Below are positions 1 to 11,400 of a stretch of DNA of 64,000 nucleotides, piece by piece. The position numbers and the translations under genes were made by a program. This DNA is from Edaphochlamys debaryana. Its lineage: Eukaryota > Chlorophyta > Chlorophyceae > Chlamydomonadales. Below the pieces are notes generated by a model that had not been told where the DNA came from, did no database searches, and worked only from the letters and a program-made list of their open reading frames with translations. The number at the start of each line of letters is the position of its first letter. The stretch's first letter is position 1. The stretch lies in contig JAEHOE010000058.1 of assembly GCA_016858145.1 (NCBI GenBank), positions 434,001 to 498,000 on the forward strand, read 5' to 3'.

Positions 1-1709
1 CAGCGCCAGCGCATCCGGGTCTGCGTCCGGCAGGTCGAGCACGCCCGCCTGTCCCTCCGAAAACCCTCCTGCAAGCAGGCACTGGAGGTACCGAGACCGC
101 GCCGCGAGGATGCTGCGGTGCGCGTGGAACGTGCGCCAGCCGACCACCAGCGATAGGTCTGCGGTGCCGTCGGGCTGGCGGTCGAGAAGGGCCCCCAGGT
201 CCGCGCACAGCTGCGTGGAGGCCTCGGCGGCCCGTGAGGCCCCTTCCCACGTGGACGGTGGGAGGCAGTCCAGCGGCCTGAGCCCCAGGTCGACAACGAA
301 GAAGCGAGCGCTCTGCAGGGCCATCAGGTAGCCGTTTGGCAGCACGGTGGCCAGGGCGTACTTGATTTCTTTGCTGGGGTTTGACGACTTCTTATCAGAG
401 AAGTCGGTGCTAGCGGCTGCGACGTCGACGGCCAGGGTGGTTGTCACGCCGCTGGGCACGTTCACGCGCCGCACCCAGTAGTTGCCCGAGGGGCAAACCA
501 TCAGGAGCAGCAGGTCCCCCCGCCCATCCGTGCTCAGCGCGGTGATCCGGCTAAAGAAGGCTGCGGGGCCAGGCTTTGGCGCTTCGGCCTGAGCCGCCTC
601 GTCGACTTCCTCCAGCTCCAGGCCCTCGGTCCCCGCCAGGCACAGCGGCCTCTGGTCGGGTCCGGTGCCAGTGGCGGAAGCGGCGCTGCTGCCCCGGGCC
701 CACGGCAGCCAGTAGACGGCAGTTGCTGTGGAGAAGGCCAGGCCCCCGCCCCCAGTCGCAGCGCTGGCGGGGACATAGGCGAGGCCCGTGATGGCCGCCG
801 CCGCGCGGAACGGCAGCGTGCTGACCTGCGCCTCGCCCGCTGCCGCCGCCGCCTCGCCCGTCACCAGCCGCTTGCGCCCAGCTGCGATCCGGGGCAGCGT
901 GACGCAGCGGATGCAGTCCCCGTCCGCCACGTACAGCCGGCCGTCGCTGTCGGCCACCATAGCTGTCGGGTCAAGGAAGCCCTCCTCACTACCGTCACCA
1001 TCCAACCCGGCCCCGCTGCCAAGATCCTCGCTACTGCCCTCCTCATCTGCGGCATCTGCCCCGCCGCCCGCCCGCTCGCCCGCCACGGGGGTGAGGAGCT
1101 TGAGGTCGTCGCTGACTCGGGCCACACAGCCGCCCTCTATAATGTAGATGGCGCCGGTCTTGGGCTCCCACACCTGGCCGGTCGTGGCAAGGGCGGGCGG
1201 GCTCGGTCAGGGCCACCGTAGGGCAGCATATCACCACCGCTGGTGCGCCTGCATGAGCCCGAGTGTGGTGCACTACCCACCGGGCACTTGGCGTCGCTGA
1301 CTTCGGGCTCGTCCTCGTCACCGTAGGTCAAGCGTATGTCCTTCAGCCTGTCCTTGCGCGTTTCCTGCAGGGTGAAGAGTGAGAGCGGCCCCCGCGTGGT
1401 CGTGCCAAGCACCTTGAGCCAGTGTCCATGGCTGGTGAGGAGCAGGGTCTCCTCTGGGTGCATGTCCTCGTCCTTGCTTGAAGCAGAGTCAGCGTCCGAA
1501 CAGTCGCCCTCCGTGTCGGTGTCCGAGTGCTTGCCGTCGCCGTCGGGGAAAGGGTTCAGCGCGTAGCGGGTTACAACACCGGTTAGGGTATTGCTCCCTG
1601 TCGTCCTGAAGTTTCGTTCATGGCTTTCGAGGTATCTGTGGCGCACAGGCTGGTTCATCAGCATCTTGCATGGCTTCGCATGTGGGTACACAGGTGATGA
1701 GGTCCACAT
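1..1709 (-). CDS. BTB/POZ protein with propeller-like N-terminus (paralogue 1, 3' end outside window)
   Basis: Minus-strand gene that runs off the left edge. Two exons are visible: about 1709-1281 and 1173-1, joined in phase 0 by a GTGGGT...CCAG intron. The long second exon has NHL/propeller-like strands (for example DGRLYVADGDCIRCV), an acidic loop, further propeller strands (STDGRGDLLLLMV), then the start of a BTB/POZ domain (LLDRQPDGTADLSLVVGWR, with TFHAHRSILAARS after it) that is cut by the window end. BTB domains dimerise and often serve as CUL3 ubiquitin-ligase adaptors, so an adaptor role is inferred only. It is a paralogue of the next gene, with the same domain order and the shared PVW exon. 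The start is uncertain: in-frame Met codons lie at 1709 and 1664, and an upstream exon is possible. Confidence 0.72.
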
Positions 1710-2445
1710 GGCCGCCGTTGCGAGGTTGCGTTGGGGGTGGGGGGGTTGGGCCGCTGCGGCCGTAGCTAGGGGATCGACGTCGGGACGTCGGGGACCGGGG
1801 GCAGGCCAGTATTTAGCCCAGCATATTCGTGCGGCATGCTAGGTGTGTTGATTGAGCAGAGCTTGGCCACTCCAGTCGGCGCGCCAAAATCAGCCCTAGA
1901 CCATCCTCGGCCAAACGTTGGCAGACGCGCTGTCCGTAGCTAGTGGCAGCTCGTACACTGCAGAGTCAGCTACGTGCAGATTCAGCTACTTGTAATAATA
2001 TCGCGCGCCGTGGGCTGCAAAGTTGCGCTTGAGAAGCGTTCCGGCATTGAAGCAGCCAAGCGTTTGAAGCGTGCGGTACAATGCTTGATGCTCGTGTATG
2101 CGGTATTATACAACCTGAACACTTGATGCTTGCAGCAGTGCAGCTGTCACAATCTGCTTCTGGGGGTCGGGTTCAGCAGCCCGTTTGGCCGTTTCAGCCC
2201 TGAGCCCTCCTGCCTGAGCCCGCCCCCCGCACGTCTTCCAAGATTGGGAAGGGTCGCGGCGTTGGCACAAGGCTCGATCGTGTCCCTGGCCTCCGTGTGG
2301 GACTCGCTTAACCCGGGGCCGCCTACGTCACCTACACAAGCATTTTCCCAAGTCCCTGCCCCGCTTGGGCCTTCCCACCTCTGCGTCCAAACTCGATCCC
2401 GTCTTCCCGTGCCGCATTGCAACCCTGCTGCCCCTTTGCCCCACG
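1710..2445. other. intergenic region between the two BTB paralogues
   Basis: About 740 bases with no convincing coding exon on either strand. It should hold the promoter and 5'UTR of paralogue 1 and the 3'UTR of paralogue 2. I see no clear TATA box and no TGTAA in minus-strand orientation close to the stop of paralogue 2. Confidence 0.5.
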
Positions 2446-5400
2446 TTAGCCCTCCCGCCTCGCCTGCTTGCACTGCATCTCCTGCAGCTCAAAGGCCAGG
2501 TCCGTGTCCTCCACCATGAGCCGCTTGAAGCGGTCGGGGGCCGCGGCCATGACCTCAGCCTGGGAAGGGGGGCAGAGCGCATACTGGTGGTAGCTGTAGG
2601 CACAGCACGGTACAGCTGTTGCAACCCATATCCAGGAAGCAAGCACAGGGCATCTTACCTGGTTCTCCACGAACCACGCCTTGACTGCCTCGAGCAGCTC
2701 CGCAAAGGCGGGGTTCGCCCGGGCCTGGTGCGTCGCCCAGAGCAGCAGCGGCACGGCCGTCTCGGGGGACAAGCCTTTGACCAGCTGCACCGAAGCCTCG
2801 GCCAGGAGGCCCCGAAGCTCGAGCCGCACCGCCAGCTCCACGAGCGGCTGTTGGAGGCCGCGGGGGATCCTGCCCACGCTGCCCGTGTAGACCCAGCGCA
2901 GCGCCAGCGGCAGCACCTCCGGGTCGACGCCCTGCAGCTCCAGCCGCTGCCGCTGCGGGCTGGTCAGCTGAGCGGCGTCAGCCGCCGCCTCCGCCAGCAG
3001 GCGCGCGACGTGGGGGCAGCGCGCCGTCACCACGCCCCTGTGCGCGTGGAAGGTGCGGCCCCCGACCAGCAGCTCCAGGTCCGATGTGCCGTCCGGCTGG
3101 CGCTCCAGGAGTGACCGCATGTCGGACACCAGGGACGCGGCGTGGGCGGCGGGCAGCATGTCGGAGACTTCCAGCCGCGGCTGCACGGGTCTCCCGTCGG
3201 CCGGTAGGGCAGGCGTCAGGCCGAAGTCCACAGCGCACACAGCGCAGTTGCACTGGCGCTGCCTTTTCACGCCGTAAGGGTCGACGGCGTCGCTGGCGGA
3301 AGTGAGGGCCAGGTAGCCGCTGGGCAGGATGCAGGGCCGCTCGCACCACTGGTCCCTCCGCCTGCGGGCAGGAGCCGGGCAGCGGGGTGTGTAGCAACGT
3401 GGCGAGGGGAGCTGTGAGATAGGGCGCGCAGTGACGCATTCCGGCACTCGGCTCAGCTTGCGCAGCCTGCCTTTGACCCCTGGCCTCTCATACCTGGCTA
3501 GCGTCTTGATGCGCCCGCTACGCAGCTTCACGCGCCGCACGGAGGTTGTTGAGTCCGTACGAATGTACGACTCGTTGAGCACGTCCGTGACGTAGACGTA
3601 GCGGCTCGTGGCGTCCAGCGTGAGGCCCGTTACACGGTAGAAGGTTCCGCGCCCGTCCGGCCCGTCCTCTATGTCCGGTTGTTCCTCGTCTCCAACAACC
3701 AGCTCCGGGTCTTGAAATAGGCACCTGACAGGAGCGGAGACAGCACTGAGCCCAGTGTACGCACGGGGGATGGTAACGTGACCGGTGTGTGCCATGTAGG
3801 ATTAGGAATGACGCATTACAGGGTTGCGGCCAGCGGGCAGCAAGCTGCCGGCCCCGCACAAGGGGGAGAGAGTCAACTTCCCCCGACCCCAGGCGTACCC
3901 TAAGGGAATGTCCAACACCGAGGCAGCCACCTACTCCAACCCATACAGTGACAGTCCCAGCCCGAGAGGGCTAGCTACATGAGATCATCACAAGCACCAC
4001 AACCACGCCGAGTCAGGGGGAAGGCGGCTCGACATCCGCAGGGGGGTTGAACCGCGGCTTCCCGGCGACGCCGCCCAGGAAAGGGTGCTCGGGCGGAACG
4101 TCTCTCCACTTCTTACTGAAACCTTGACCACAGTCTTCCGCAAAGGAGCGAACACGAGCCCAAAATTCCGCAACCACTTGCAAACCAAGTCGAGAAAGGG
4201 TGGCGCGCCCAAGCGGGGCACCTGTCTCCGGGCGGGCGGCATAGAGCCACTGACGTCCCCGCTCCAGAGCAGCCACCGCAGCTAGGCAGACCACATCCCA
4301 AGTCACACCAGACACGCCCGCGGGCGGAGTCACGAGCCACAAATGCTGCTTGCCGAGGGCATAGCTAGGAGTCCATCTGTACAGTTCTTCTTCAAGGGCC
4401 TCACGAAGAGCACCAGCGACACAGCAAGACCAGAAGTGGTGCGCCCGATCCCCTTCATCCATCCACACACCACATGGGCACATCGCAGGGCCTACTCCCC
4501 GTGCAATATCAGCTGCATGCATCCCAAATCCCGCAAACCCATTAAGAGCCAGACGCCAGAGCGGTTCTTTGTGTTCCGGCTCCCACCGCACCGCCCAAAG
4601 CCGCCGCAGAGCTGCGGCGAACGCAGACAGTGATTCAGGCGGCGCAGCGGGAAGGGACAGGGCCTCCGCAACGAAGGCCCGATGGCGCCGCGCCAGCGAG
4701 TCCACCGACGCGGAGAGTTGGAGCTGAGTAGCGGCCCGAACCGTGAGCTGGATCACGCGGCAGGGAGCACCCGGCGGCAGCGTCCAGCCCACGGCAGGGG
4801 CGATGATGCGACAGGCAGCCAGCAGCGGCGGGGCCGCGGCCGGCCCACCAGGCGCCAGCCGTGCAGCACGTGCAGCCTCCACCCAAGCTGGGGGGATACG
4901 CTGCAGCAGTGCTGCAAAGAGGCCAGCGGCCCGAACTCCGCAGTGGAGCTCGGACGGTAGCGTGAACCATTCCGAGACGCCGAGCACACCAAGCACGACG
5001 TCAGAGCGGTACAGGGGCAGGCAACGGCGAGCCCAGCGCGGCGACGGGCGCCCGCCAGGCCGCCGCTCCCATTGACGGTTGAAGCGACGGAAGGCATCCA
5101 CCACCGCAACCGCGTGCGGATTAGACTCCCGCATGAGAACTGGCAACTGAACCTCGGCACCCGCAGCCGAGAGGCCTCTCAGTTCTGCCTCCAGCCTCTT
5201 GTGCACACCCACCTGCCCGCCCCCGAGCTGGCGCTGGGCCCTGCTCCGCCAGCGGCGTGCGGGCGCATGCGGTAGAGCGCCCCCCGCGTGGAGAACAGCA
5301 GATAGGCCTCGGACCCGCCGCCCGTGCCGTCGTTGCCGCTGCCGCTGGTTCCTCCTCCGCCGCCCTCACCGTCTTGCACCCCTGGGCGACGAAAGGAAAT

Positions 5401-8400
5401 TGGCAGCAAGCAAAGTATTAAGACCTGCCATTGCAAGCTTCCCTCCAAACCACCACCACTGTAGTAGCGTGAAAGGTACTTAGTGATTATGCGAGAAGAG
5501 TCTAGAGACTCCGGAACATTCTGCCGTACAAGCGTTCACTGAGCGAGCCCGTCTTAGCTCACAGTGGTCGAGGGCGATGCTAGTATTCTTCTAGCATACT
5601 CAACACCGGAGTACAGCATTACTGCTGTAGCGGGGGCAGTGCCCGCCTAAGACAGTATTACTCTTTGCTAAATCCTACGGGTGCTGCTACATTTTGGTGT
5701 CTTAGGCCACACTGGCAATCCCACCTTGGCCTAGTGGCCGTTGGCAGCAACAAGCGTGGCTCGCCGCCCAAGCACGTCGCGGATTCCTAGGTTACCACGG
5801 ACCACCGGTTCCCGGCTGGATGCCGATAAGCGTTGAGATCTCTGAGCGGACTATTTGCGAACTACTGCAACGCTTCAAGTCGGAGTTGACGTTTCAGGCG
5901 CAAGGTTGGCACTTCTGAGCCGCCGAACGTTCGCGACTCATGCCAGATACTCCGCCGCCTGACACGTCTCGTGACGTGTGTATGACAGACCACAATGAGC
6001 GAGATAGCAATCAGCGTATTGACGCGGCCCAGGACCCCGGCAGCGCTGGCGGTTCTGGCGGAGGCGATGCGAATCCCTCTGCACGGCTGGAGCTCGAGCG
6101 CCTCGCCGTGGAGAAGCTAAAGCTTGAGCTGGAGCTCAAGAATGCGTCCGTGCGCGAGCTTGAGCTGCGGTACCAGCTTAACCAGCAGGCCCGGCAGGCC
6201 CAACCCCTTCCTGAGCGAAATGAGCGAACTCTCCCGGAGGTGGGCACCGATACTGCTGCGGTAGCTGCTCCTTTGCCAAATGAGCGAAACCTGTTGCTTA
6301 AGCGCTTGACGATTCCGCAGAAGCCGACGGAGATGCCTGCGGCCGAGTGGATTGATATGTGCCGCACCACTGCCGCCGAGGTTGCTAGCCTCAACGGTTC
6401 TGCGCGACTGCTGCTCCACGACCTGCTGAAGGAGGTCCGTTCGAAGGTCCCCGACAGCGCGAAGTGGGCGACCTCCGTCACCGAGAAGTACCCACCCGGT
6501 GCTCAGTTCTCTTTCAGCGACCTCTCTGCGGTGTTCTATGAATTCCTGGAGACTTTCGACCCCAAGGTGCGGTCACGCGAGGACGAAGCGCTAGAGTTGC
6601 TGAGTAGCGGTACCGTCACCATGGACCCTCGAAAGGGTCTCAGCGAGTACATTACGCGTTTCCGAGAGACTTGCCGCACTGCAAACTTACTAGATGAGCG
6701 TATGAAAATCCAGCTGTTTCGTCGAGGTCTGACTCCCGACCTGCGCGCTGTCTGCGAGACCGATCATACTGGTCAGCCGTTTGCGTCCTTCCCGCAGCTT
6801 ACTACCTATGCGATTGGGCAGGATGCGCGTATGCGTGCGGCTGGTGTGAAGTCTCGTGCGACTGTTGCACACATTGCGACCCGTGACGACCGTCGTTCCC
6901 GTTCTCGCTCCCATTTCCAGGCTAAGCGCAAGTAGGTGGCCTGGTGGAGTAGGTGGCTGCCTCGGTGTTGGACATTCCCTTAGGGTACGCCTGGGGTCGG
7001 GGGAAGTTGACTCTCTCCCCCTTGTGCGGGGCCGGCAGCTTGCTGCCCGCTGGCCGCAACCCTGTAATGCGTCATTCCTAAGCGCAAGCAAGCGAGTCAG
7101 CAGAGCTGGTCCACGGTCGCAAAGCGCGCACGTGTCGCGACCGCTGCGACTGACACGGCGAACCGTGGGGGCCCCGCGTCCGCGTCGGGTCGCCCGCCCC
7201 GGTCCGGCTCTGTGTGGGTGCCGCCCAAGGAGGTCTTCGACGCCGCGCAGAACGACCCCTCTGGTGCCAGCGATACGCGTAACCCCCTGAAGCGGGGCGA
7301 GTTCCTAACCAGCCTGTACCGCTCTTGCGACCCCAGCTTCCCTGACCCTGAGCCCTTAGCGAATGCGTGCGAGGTTTGGTGGGATCCGCCGCGAGCGAAC
7401 GCGCAGCGAGCAAGCCCATCATGCGCGACGACTGACGCTGCCGAGTTAGACATTTTCTCAGGCAGTATTGCTGGTTATCGTGTGCGTGTTCTTGCCGACA
7501 CAGGCGCGACGCATTGCTTTGCACCAAGCACTTTGGTCCAGCGCCTGGGCCTTGCGCTGCGACCTGCGCCTTTCGCTCCTGTCCGCCTGGCAGATGCTAC
7601 TACTGCTATCATCCAGGGCGAAGCACGAGTCAAGTTGAGACTCGGGAAGTTTGCGACGGAAGTGCGTTTGTTGATTCTTCCTTCCCTGACTGCGTCCGCC
7701 GATATCATTCTGGGCAAAGAATTCCTTGAGCGACACAACTGTGATGTGCGTTGTGGGCGTAGCGAGCTTGTGCTGCGTCGAGCGAATGGAATCCAAGTTG
7801 TGTTGCGAGCTGTCAATGCCCCACCTGTTGGAGAAGAACATGCTGAACCACCAAGCGCTGCTGCTTCTGAGTTACGCAATGGAGATTTGTTGTTTGGGAA
7901 AACGCCGCCTAAGTCAGTGGCTGTGGTATCAGCGACGCAGGCCTTTGCTGACCTCGCTCTGCCCGGCTTCCGAGCTGCCGTCGTGGTGGTGCGACCCACA
8001 AAGAGTTCGGACCCGGCTGTGTCCCCCGTCTCTCTTGCTGTTTCAAGCGCCGAGCTGGCCTCTGCTGATGTAAGCGAGTCAGATAACTGGAAAGCAAAAG
8101 TCCTTCAGGACTTGGAAAGTCATCCCGATGTGGGTGGAAAACCTGAGTTGATTTCGGTCCTGCGCGAGTATGCAGATGTCTTTGCGCCCCTAGACAAGCT
8201 TCCCCCGGATACGGGTCTTGAGCATCTGATACCCCTTGAACCTGGGACCCGGCCGATTTATAGGCCGCAGTACCGGTTGAGCCCCCTTGAGCGTGAAGAG
8301 GTTGAGCGCCAGGTCACTGACCTTCTCAAGAAGGGATTTGTACGACCTTCCACCTCGCCCTGGGGTGCTCCCATCCTCTTCGTACAGAAAAAAACAGGCA

Positions 8401-11400
8401 AATTAAGGATGTGTATCAATTATAGAGGTATCAACAACAGGACCATCAAGAACAAGTATCCTCTTCCGCGAATTGATGATACCCTTGACCGTTTGGGAGG
8501 GTCCTGTGTCTTCTCGGCACTTGACCTGACCTCAGGGTACCACCAACTGCGAATCCACCCAGATGACATCCCCAAGACTGCGTTCTCTACCCCTATGGGT
8601 CATTTTGAATGGCTGGTCATGCCTTTCGGCTTGTCCAATGCCCCCAGCTCGTTCCAACATGAGATGGCTAAAGCGCTGAGGCCTTTCCTTCTTGGTCCCA
8701 AAGCCTTTGTTACAGTGTACCTGGATGATATCCTCATACACTCCAGGACTCCTGAAGAGCATGCCCAACACCTGAGGCAGGTGCTGGAGGCTTTGCGTAA
8801 GCGAGGGCTGAAAGCCAAGCTGTCAAAATGCGAGTTTTGGCGTTCTGAAGTGAAATACTTGGGACACATCGTGAGCGCTGAGGGTATCCGCATGGATCCT
8901 AAGAAGGTTGAGGCAATTAAAAAGTACCCGTTGCCTACGGATCTTAAGAGTCTGCGAGCCTTTGTTGGTTTGGCGACGTATTTCCGGCGTTTTATGCCCG
9001 GTTTTGCCTCCCTTGCGGCCCCTCTAACTGACCTTTTTTGGTCGTCAGCGCCTGCCTGAGAAATGGCCTCCACAAGCCCTGGCTGCTTTCGAAGCCATTA
9101 AAGAACGGATAAGCGATGAGGTTACCTTGAAATACCCTGACTTCTCAAAACCTTTTGAGGTTGTGTCCGATGCCTCCCTCAACGGGACTGGAGCTGTTCT
9201 GCTCCAAGAGGGCCGACCTGTTGCTTTTGCAAGCAAGAAGTTTTCTCCTGCTGAGCGTAATTATGCGACTGGTGAACAAGAGCTTTTGGGCGTTGTCAAT
9301 GCTCTGCGTGAATGGCGTTGTTATCTTCTGAGCTCTATCCCGTTCACTTTGGTGACGGATCACCACCCCCTGACCTATCTGAAAACACAGACCCAGTTGA
9401 GTCGCCGCCAAGCGCGCTGGGTTGAGTTTCTTGAGCAGTTCAATTTCCAGTGGGTTTACCGCCCTGGAAAGCTGAACGTAGTGGCCGATGCGTTGTCACG
9501 TTATGCGGTTCTTGCCCATGTCGTGTGTGGCATGGCTGCTGAGACTGATGGCCTTTTGTTTCGCATTGTCTCTGCGACTCAGCGTGATGCGTGGTTCCAG
9601 AATCCCACGAACACTCGTTCTCTTCTGTCGAATCCAGGAGGATTCTATCAGAAAGAGGAGGGAGACGCACAGCTACGGCTGGTTATCCCTAATGATCCAA
9701 CTCTTAAGCTTGATATCATTGCGTCTTGCCACAGTGCTCCCTTGGCTGGTCACCCTGGTCGTGATCGTACTCTTGAGCTTGTGCGCCGCAACTTCTGGTG
9801 GCCTACTATGCGTGCTGATGTGAATGACTTCGTGTCTTCCTGTGACTCTTGTCAGCGTAGCAAGCCAGCAACCGGCAAGCCTGCAGGACTCCTGCATCCC
9901 CTGCCTGTCCCTGAGGGACCTTGGGAGAGCGTGTCCATGGATTTCATCATGGGACTTCCCAAGACACGTCGAGGCTTTGATGCTATTGCTGTGTTTGTTG
10001 ATCGCTTGACCAAGATGTCTCATATTGCTCCTTGCAAGAAGGACATCACTGCAGAGCAATCAGCGGACCTGTTCTTTGACACGGTTGTGCGGTTACATGG
10101 CCTTCCAAAGACCATTGTGACTGACCGTGACTCCCGGTTCACTGGTTCTTTCATGCCTGCCTTACTTAAGCGTCTGGGAGCCAAGCAAAACCTGAGTACC
10201 GCGTTCCATCCGCAGTCTGATGGACAGACTGAGCGTATGAACCAAGTGTTGGGAGATCTGTTGCTGAACTACTCAGACTATGATCCCCCTCACTGGGATC
10301 GTTATCTGAGCGCTGCTGAGTTTGCGATTAACAACTCGATCAATCGATCTACTGGAGCTACCCCGTTCTATCTGAACTATGGCTTCCACCCTCGAGTGCC
10401 ACTCCACCTTGAGCTGGGTGACACTGTGCCCGCTGCTAAACGTTGGGTGGAAACGTTAGCAGATCGTTTGGCTGCGGCAAAGCAATGCTTGATGTCAGCG
10501 CAGGACAGACAGAAAGCGGATGCGGATAAGCGTCGGAAAAATGTGACCTTTGAACCAGGTCAGATGGTGCTTCTGAGTACCCGGAACTTGAGTCTGGTGA
10601 AAGGCTCACGGAAACTGATGCCAAAATGGATTGGACCGTTTCCCATTGAGGCTATGGTCAATGAAGTGGCTGCGCGACTGACCTTGCCACCTCAATATCG
10701 TTTCCACAATGTATTCCATGTGTCTCTTCTGCGACCCTACCGTATTGATACGGCAAAGGGACCCGTCAACCCGCCTCCTCCTCTTGAGTTTGATGAAGCA
10801 GACCGACCAGTCTGGAGAGTTGAGAAGATCCTTGATCACGAGACACGAAAGCTGCGAACACGTTCCTTCACACGCTTCCTTGTGAAGTGGGAAGGCTATG
10901 GACATGAACACGATACGTGGGTGGATGAGAAGGATTTCAGCGACCCCCACGCTATCAATGTCTACTGGGCAGCGAATCCTGAGCGCCACGTGGACGCAGG
11001 CGCTTGAGGAGGGGAGGCAGATGTAGTAGCGTGAAAGGTACTTAGTGATTATGCGAGAAGAGTCTAGAGACTCCGGAACATTCTGCCGTACAAGCGTTCA
11101 CTGAGCGAGCCCGTCTTAGCTCACAGTGGTCGAGGGCGATGCTAGTATTCTTCTAGCATACTCAACACCGGAGTACAGCATTACTGCTGTAGCGGGGGCA
11201 GTGCCCGCCTAAGACAGTATTACTCTTTGCTAAATCCTACGGGTGCTGCTACAACCACTCCCATAGCCCTGCTGGGCGCTCGGCACCACAATGCCCGCCC
11301 GCTCACCCGCAGGGCCAGGGCGCGGTCGCACGAAGGCCAGGCCCGTGATGGTGCGTTTGGCCTGCCAGCACGTCCGCGCCTCCAGTCGTTCTTCGCCGCT

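Larger units (their letters stand above)
5460..11253 (+). mobile_element. full-length Ty3/gypsy chromovirus LTR retrotransposon
   Basis: The element is bounded by two 232-bp LTRs that I read as identical (TG...CA ends) and flanked by the 5-bp duplication ACCAC (5455-5459 and 11254-11258). Internal order is gag, protease, reverse transcriptase, RNase H, integrase, chromodomain, which is the Ty3/gypsy chromovirus order. It lies opposite to the host BTB gene, 2-5 bases inside an intron. Identical LTRs mean very recent integration. Two lesions are present: a LINE tail that puts a stop after gag, and a one-base frame change at a T6 run between reverse transcriptase and RNase H. Without correction this copy would not encode a complete Pol. 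Confidence 0.96.
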
